From Candidatus Altimarinota bacterium (GTDB taxonomy: Bacteria; Cyanobacteriota; Cyanobacteriia; Cyanobacteriales; Microcystaceae): a stretch of 64,000 nucleotides of DNA. This document shows positions 61,401-64,000 of the stretch, piece by piece (within the stretch, counting starts at the first letter, position 1; every line of letters starts with the position of its first letter). The notes under the pieces are model-generated. The model saw only the letters and a program-made list of their open reading frames with translations, was not told the origin of the DNA and did no database searches. The DNA lies in assembly GCA_012031035.1 (NCBI GenBank), contig JAAUUT010000016.1, forward strand, positions 1 to 64,000. Direction: 5' to 3'. Both the position numbers and the translations under genes were made by a program.

Positions 61401-64000
61401 GATAGCAGCTTGTCCGACTCCTCCCGCCGCCGCATGAATTAAAACGCGATCGCCCGGTTTAATTTTTGCGAGATAATGCAATCCATAGTAAGCTGTCAAA
61501 AATGTCGTGGGAATCGTTGCAGCTTCCTCAAAACTCAATTGTTTTGGTTTAGAAACGACGAATCGAGAATCAACTGTTACATAGCTACTCAAACTCCCAA
61601 TCGCTTGCGATGCAATGACTTCATCGCCAATTTTAAAGCCTTTAACGCCTTCTCCTATTGCAACAATTTTTCCCGCACATTCACCACCAAAAGGAACGTC
61701 TGTTGCATCAGAAAAGCCCATTTGTTCGAGATATTTTTTGAGCATTCCCAACGCATTCAGAACATCTCTAAAGTTAACTCCAGCAGCATTAACTTGAATT
61801 TCTACTTCTCCTGGTGCGGGAGGACGACGAGTTGCAGGCGCTAAGGTTAAGTTATCCAAAACTCCATAGCTAGAGATTTTTAATTGCACTGGGGAAGTGT
61901 TTTTTTGATTGGATTGGGATTGAGAATTATACTTTGCTAACCTCGCGACATAACGAATTCCCTGACGATAAGCAATTTGATTTTCTTCGTCTAAACAATA
62001 CAATTCTTTGAGTAAAGTTTGTATGTCGTTGCTTTCTTTAGAAGTATCTAAATCCAAACATTTACAATCTAAATTGGGATGTTCTAAACGAATAACGTGC
62101 CCTAATCCCCATAAAGATGCTTGAATAGGAGCTAAATTTGTTGTAATTGATTGCGTTTTTCTAGTTATTAACCAAAGTTTAGGAGATCGATTTGCTAAAG
62201 ATTGCACCAGATGTAAAACACCACCGCATCCTAAAACTTGTGCTTCTTGTAAATCTAATGTTTCGTCTGTACTCCAGAGATATATAATTTCTTGACAAGA
62301 AGCGATCGCATTAATTAATTGCTGGAAATCTTTTAGTTGAGTTGGGTTGATATAGTAGTGTCCATCTTCTAAAATTTTATAAGATTCTCCAGGAAAAACA
62401 AGCGAAACGCGATCTCCTTTTTCTTGAAGTTCATTCCCCAGCTTAATTCCTAATCCTTGTTGGTCGGCAAAAATCAACCAATTCTTTTCTAAATTCCGAC
62501 TTGGACGCAAAGCTTGCGTCTTTAAATCTGACTTTTTCCAAACAATTTCGTATAACCAATCTTCTAAATTGTCTTGTTGGGTTTCTGGAACAAATTTCTG
62601 TAGCGATTGACGACTGATATACTGAAGAGATAATCCTTTAATTTGAGCGATCGCAAAACCATTTTCATCAAATAAATTAAAATCTGCTTTGAGCCGTTTT
62701 TGATTGGTAGAACCGTTAGCTATATCGTCTTGCCTAAGTTTAACCCGACTCCACAAATAGTTACTCGGACGACGATAAATTTGCAGTTTTTCTAATCCTA
62801 CTGGTAAATAAGTTCCTGGTTCTGCATTATTATTAAAAGCGGCTCCTAACGTTTGCAAGCAGCTATCCAACAAAACGGGATGTAATTGGTATTTATCCGA
62901 TTCTTGTACTAAGGTTTCTGATAATTGGATTTTACCGAAGACTTGTTCGTCAAGCTTATAAATTTGTTTGATGCCTTGGAAATTATTTCCATAGCATAAT
63001 CCTTGCGATCGCAATTTCTCATAATACTTTTTAACTAATAACTGTTCGCCTTCCTTTTTAACCTTATCAATATCAATTTGAAAAGCTTGTACTTTTTCTT
63101 GGGCCAACTGAATTGTTCCACAAGCATGAAGGGTAAAAGAGGCTTCTGTATCTTCATTAATAATTGGGCCACTAAAAATTTGAAAAGAATAGCTAGATGA
63201 ATTTTCGGGAGTCAGAACTATTTGAAGAGATTTTGACTCTGATGCTAAAACTAAAGGCTGTTCGATGCTAAATTGTGCGATTGATAAATTATTAGATTTT
63301 AAAAGATTAGCACCTGCTGCTAAGGCAATCTCTAAAAAAGCTGCGGCTGGGAAAATTGGCTGAGTTCCGATGCAATGATCTTTTAAATAAGCAGGTGAAT
63401 CCTGACTAATTTGTGCTTGAAAACGAATTTCTTGAGTTCCTGCTAAATGTAATTTTTGACCGAGTAAAGGATGAGAGGACAGGGAGATGGGGAGACGGGG
63501 AGACGGGGAGACGGGATGATATTCGGTATTTTCCCACCAATATCGCTGACGCTGAAAGGGATAAGTCGGTAAATGGACTAAATTGCCAGAATAATCGCCC
63601 TCAAATCCTAACCAATCTACTTTGACTCCCACAACATAAAGTTCGCTCAAACTCTGTAGCAATTGTTGCCAATCTGAAAATCCCGGACGCAAACTCGGAA
63701 GCCACAATCTGAACTCTGAAGTAGTATCTAAAATGGCGCGTCCCATTCCTAACAAAGTAGGTTTTGCGCCGATTTCAACAAACGCTTGATATCCCAGATG
63801 ATGTAGTGTTTCCATACTCTGGGTAAATCGAACGGGTTGTCGGATATGACGACACCAATATTGAGATGTAGCAATTTCTTGACAAATAGACTTGCCCGTG
63901 ATGTTAGAAATTAACTCGATTTGTGGCGCAAAATAAGTAATCTGACAAGCTATTTCCTCAAATTCTGCCAGCATTGGCTCCATTAAAGGAGAATGAAACG
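58446..64000 (-). CDS. Type I polyketide synthase module fused to an alpha-oxoamine synthase (5' part outside window)
   Basis: The open frame runs to the window edge, so the N-terminus (KS, most of AT) is missing. In protein order from the right: end of AT (AFHSPLMEPMLAEFEE), DH from ~170 (HPLLG; LKDHCIGTQPIFPAAAFLEI), ER from ~700 (VNFRDVLNALGM; AAGGVGQAAIQLAQKAGAEV), KR from ~1040 (YLITGGLGALGLQIGRWLV; FFVCFSSIASLLGSPGQGNY), ACP near 1350 (FGDLGMDSLMAVEL, Ser modified), then a PLP alpha-oxoamine synthase from ~1455 to the end: FINYSSYNYLGMSGDP, DEAHSIGVLGASGRG, and the PLP Lys in GTLSKSFASCGGYIAG. The module should fully reduce a beta-keto chain, and the last domain should release it by condensation with an amino acid, giving an amino-ketone like a sphingoid base. 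Confidence 0.92.
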   Translation of the reverse strand, partial: FHSPLMEPMLAEFEEIACQITYFAPQIELISNITGKSICQEIATSQYWCRHIRQPVRFTQSMETLHHLGYQAFVEIGAKPTLLGMGRAILDTTSEFRLWLPSLRPGFSDWQQLLQSLSELYVVGVKVDWLGFEGDYSGNLVHLPTYPFQRQRYWWENTEYHPVSPSPRLPISLSSHPLLGQKLHLAGTQEIRFQAQISQDSPAYLKDHCIGTQPIFPAAAFLEIALAAGANLLKSNNLSIAQFSIEQPLVLASESKSLQIVLTPENSSSYSFQIFSGPIINEDTEASFTLHACGTIQLAQEKVQAFQIDIDKVKKEGEQLLVKKYYEKLRSQGLCYGNNFQGIKQIYKLDEQVFGKIQLSETLVQESDKYQLHPVLLDSCLQTLGAAFNNNAEPGTYLPVGLEKLQIYRRPSNYLWSRVKLRQDDIANGSTNQKRLKADFNLFDENGFAIAQIKGLSLQYISRQSLQKFVPETQQDNLEDWLYEIVWKKSDLKTQALRPSRNLEKNWLIFADQQGLGIKLGNELQEKGDRVSLVFPGESYKILEDGHYYINPTQLKDFQQLINAIASCQEIIYLWSTDETLDLQEAQVLGCGGVLHLVQSLANRSPKLWLITRKTQSITTNLAPIQASLWGLGHVIRLEHPNLDCKCLDLDTSKESNDIQTLLKELYCLDEENQIAYRQGIRYVARLAKYNSQSQSNQKNTSPVQLKISSYGVLDNLTLAPATRRPPAPGEVEIQVNAAGVNFRDVLNALGMLKKYLEQMGFSDATDVPFGGECAGKIVAIGEGVKGFKIGDEVIASQAIGSLSSYVTVDSRFVVSKPKQLSFEEAATIPTTFLTAYYGLHYLAKIKPGDRVLIHAAAGGVGQAAIQLAQKAGAEVFATASPKKWNFLKSMGVKHVMNSRNLKFAQEIMALTYGEGIDIVLNSLNGEFIPKNLEILASGGRFVEIGKIGIWNESQVKEKRDDVAYFPFDLLEVSQENPGLIASMLEELMKEFRDENLKPLPHTVFPIEDAANAFRYMAQAKHIGKVVVSLPEIASQSFFIRKDGSYLITGGLGALGLQIGRWLVQQGAKHLILTGRNQPSQEARETIDQLEKIGTRVNVVQADVSNFDDVKRIIASSPHLPVSPSPCLPLRGIIHAAGVLDDGVLLKQNWERFDRVLAPKVRGAWNLHLATQNLPLDFFVCFSSIASLLGSPGQGNYAAANAFMDALAHYRRGLGLPGLTINWGVWADVGMAAQLSEHDRARLEEQGLGAIAPQQGLKLLEALLQSQATQVGVLPVDWSLFLKQFPQNPFFEELAPQPKQKTAQPRSEFLQELETATNGDRKTLLCDLIRSQVAKVLGFDSPEYIEIQQNFGDLGMDSLMAVELKNALQASFGVSIPLTSAFDYPTVELLTDYLAQELSILDTSKLTSNAIEVVSENGHSPTKQESSEAVKQNSFNNGKTSIITTQNREIAPEHHQFHLMPEYLTLRKDLDRVEQLGNPFFEVYDGIARDTLRIETKEFINYSSYNYLGMSGDPIVSQTAINAIARYGTSVSASRVVSGERQLHRDLEKEIADFIGTEDCIAYIGGHATNVTTIGHLFGKDDLILCDALSHNSIREGCKLSGSTIIEFPHNDWQALDSILFQQRHQYEKVLIAIEGIYSTDGDLAPLPEIVEVKKRHKTFLLVDEAHSIGVLGASGRGISEFFGVKAADVDLWMGTLSKSFASCGGYIAGCKEVVEYLKYTAPGFVFSVGMTPPNTAAALAAIRLLKIEPERVTSLCDRAKLFLELAQSKGLNTGTSRNSPIIPIIVGEPYKAVQLSQALGKCNINVQPMVYPSVPYNASRLRFFISCTHTEEQIKFTVDAIASEIAKLK
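60611..60651. repeat. G-rich GGGGAGAC/T repeat inserted in the KR coding region
   Basis: Tandem GGGGAGACG/GGGAGATG units. On the coding strand they read as a Ser/Pro-rich insert (SSPHLPVSPSPCLPLRG) in the KR domain just before GIIHAAGVLDDG. The same kind of unit is at 63482-63515, and a related low-complexity tract is at 23590-23634. Confidence 0.65.
63482..63515. repeat. G-rich GGGGAGACG repeat in the AT-DH linker
   Basis: Four GGGGAGACG-type units, in frame, code a Pro/Ser-rich linker (HPVSPSPRLPISLSS) between AT and DH. Same family as 60611-60651. Confidence 0.65.

Overview
The window is from a cyanobacterium. HIP1 palindromes (GCGATCGC) are scattered through genes and gaps, and the gene content is cyanobacterial: cytochrome b559/PsbY-type photosystem II polypeptides, an AGPase-type GlgC, a DesA acyl-lipid desaturase, DUF3146, DUF3318 and DUF4336 proteins, TonB receptors with AMIN domains, and a TPR-CHAT gene. 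Base composition is moderate with AT-rich gaps. I cannot name the genus.

Layout. 0.2-1.9 kb holds a remnant TonB receptor, a secreted protein and a Uma2 nuclease remnant. 1.9-12.1 kb is a metal-handling block. Leftward run a TonB-dependent receptor with two AMIN domains, an MbnP-like copper-protein homologue, an MbnH-like di-heme enzyme, and ExbB/ExbD. Rightward from the same intergenic region run a lipoprotein, a NikL-like accessory protein and the ECF cobalt/nickel transporter CbiM-CbiQ-CbiO. A 21-bp perfect repeat lies upstream of both the receptor and the MbnP-like gene. 12.1-14.0 kb holds the most unusual locus: a second, divergent cytochrome b559 operon. Its PsbE paralogue lacks heme-pocket residues found in normal PsbE. 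Its PsbF paralogue carries a second transmembrane helix that reads like PsbY, making a PsbF-PsbY fusion. These are followed by an exported two-cysteine protein and an exported TPR protein. 14.4-18.7 kb has a TM2 protein, an RsbW-like kinase overlapping a STAS-sugar transferase fusion, and a DUF3318 protein. 18.7-26.1 kb has an ankyrin-DUF4253 protein, a DUF4126 protein, a frameshifted glutamate dehydrogenase and a multiply frameshifted TPR-CHAT gene.

26.3-43.7 kb is mostly housekeeping: MurI, a radical SAM protein, HemW, a PIN-TRAM protein, a pentapeptide-repeat protein, GlgC, an HD phosphohydrolase lying inside a 131-bp direct duplication, a SpeD-like protein, S-formylglutathione hydrolase, ProA, a DUF697-type GTPase, a site-2 protease and an HNH endonuclease. 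43.7-46.0 kb has a ribbon-helix-helix protein, tRNA-Arg(UCU), a 24-bp perfect palindrome, and a cytosine methyltransferase pseudogene abutting an ISAs1 transposase remnant. 46.1-58.3 kb has a LysR regulator, a Clp-fold SDH_sah protease, IlvA, a ChrA gene with a frameshift near its end, a DUF4336 protein, DesA with an orphan intrinsic terminator in its leader, a second large GTPase and a SemiSWEET. 58.4 kb to the right edge is the C-terminal part of a reducing type I polyketide synthase (AT-DH-ER-KR-ACP) fused to a PLP alpha-oxoamine synthase, which predicts release of an amino-ketone, sphingoid-like product.

Several broken genes (gdhA, TPR-CHAT, chrA, the dcm-like gene) differ from an intact frame by single-base or net one-base changes, mostly in homopolymers. 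Real decay and sequencing error cannot be separated from this sequence alone.
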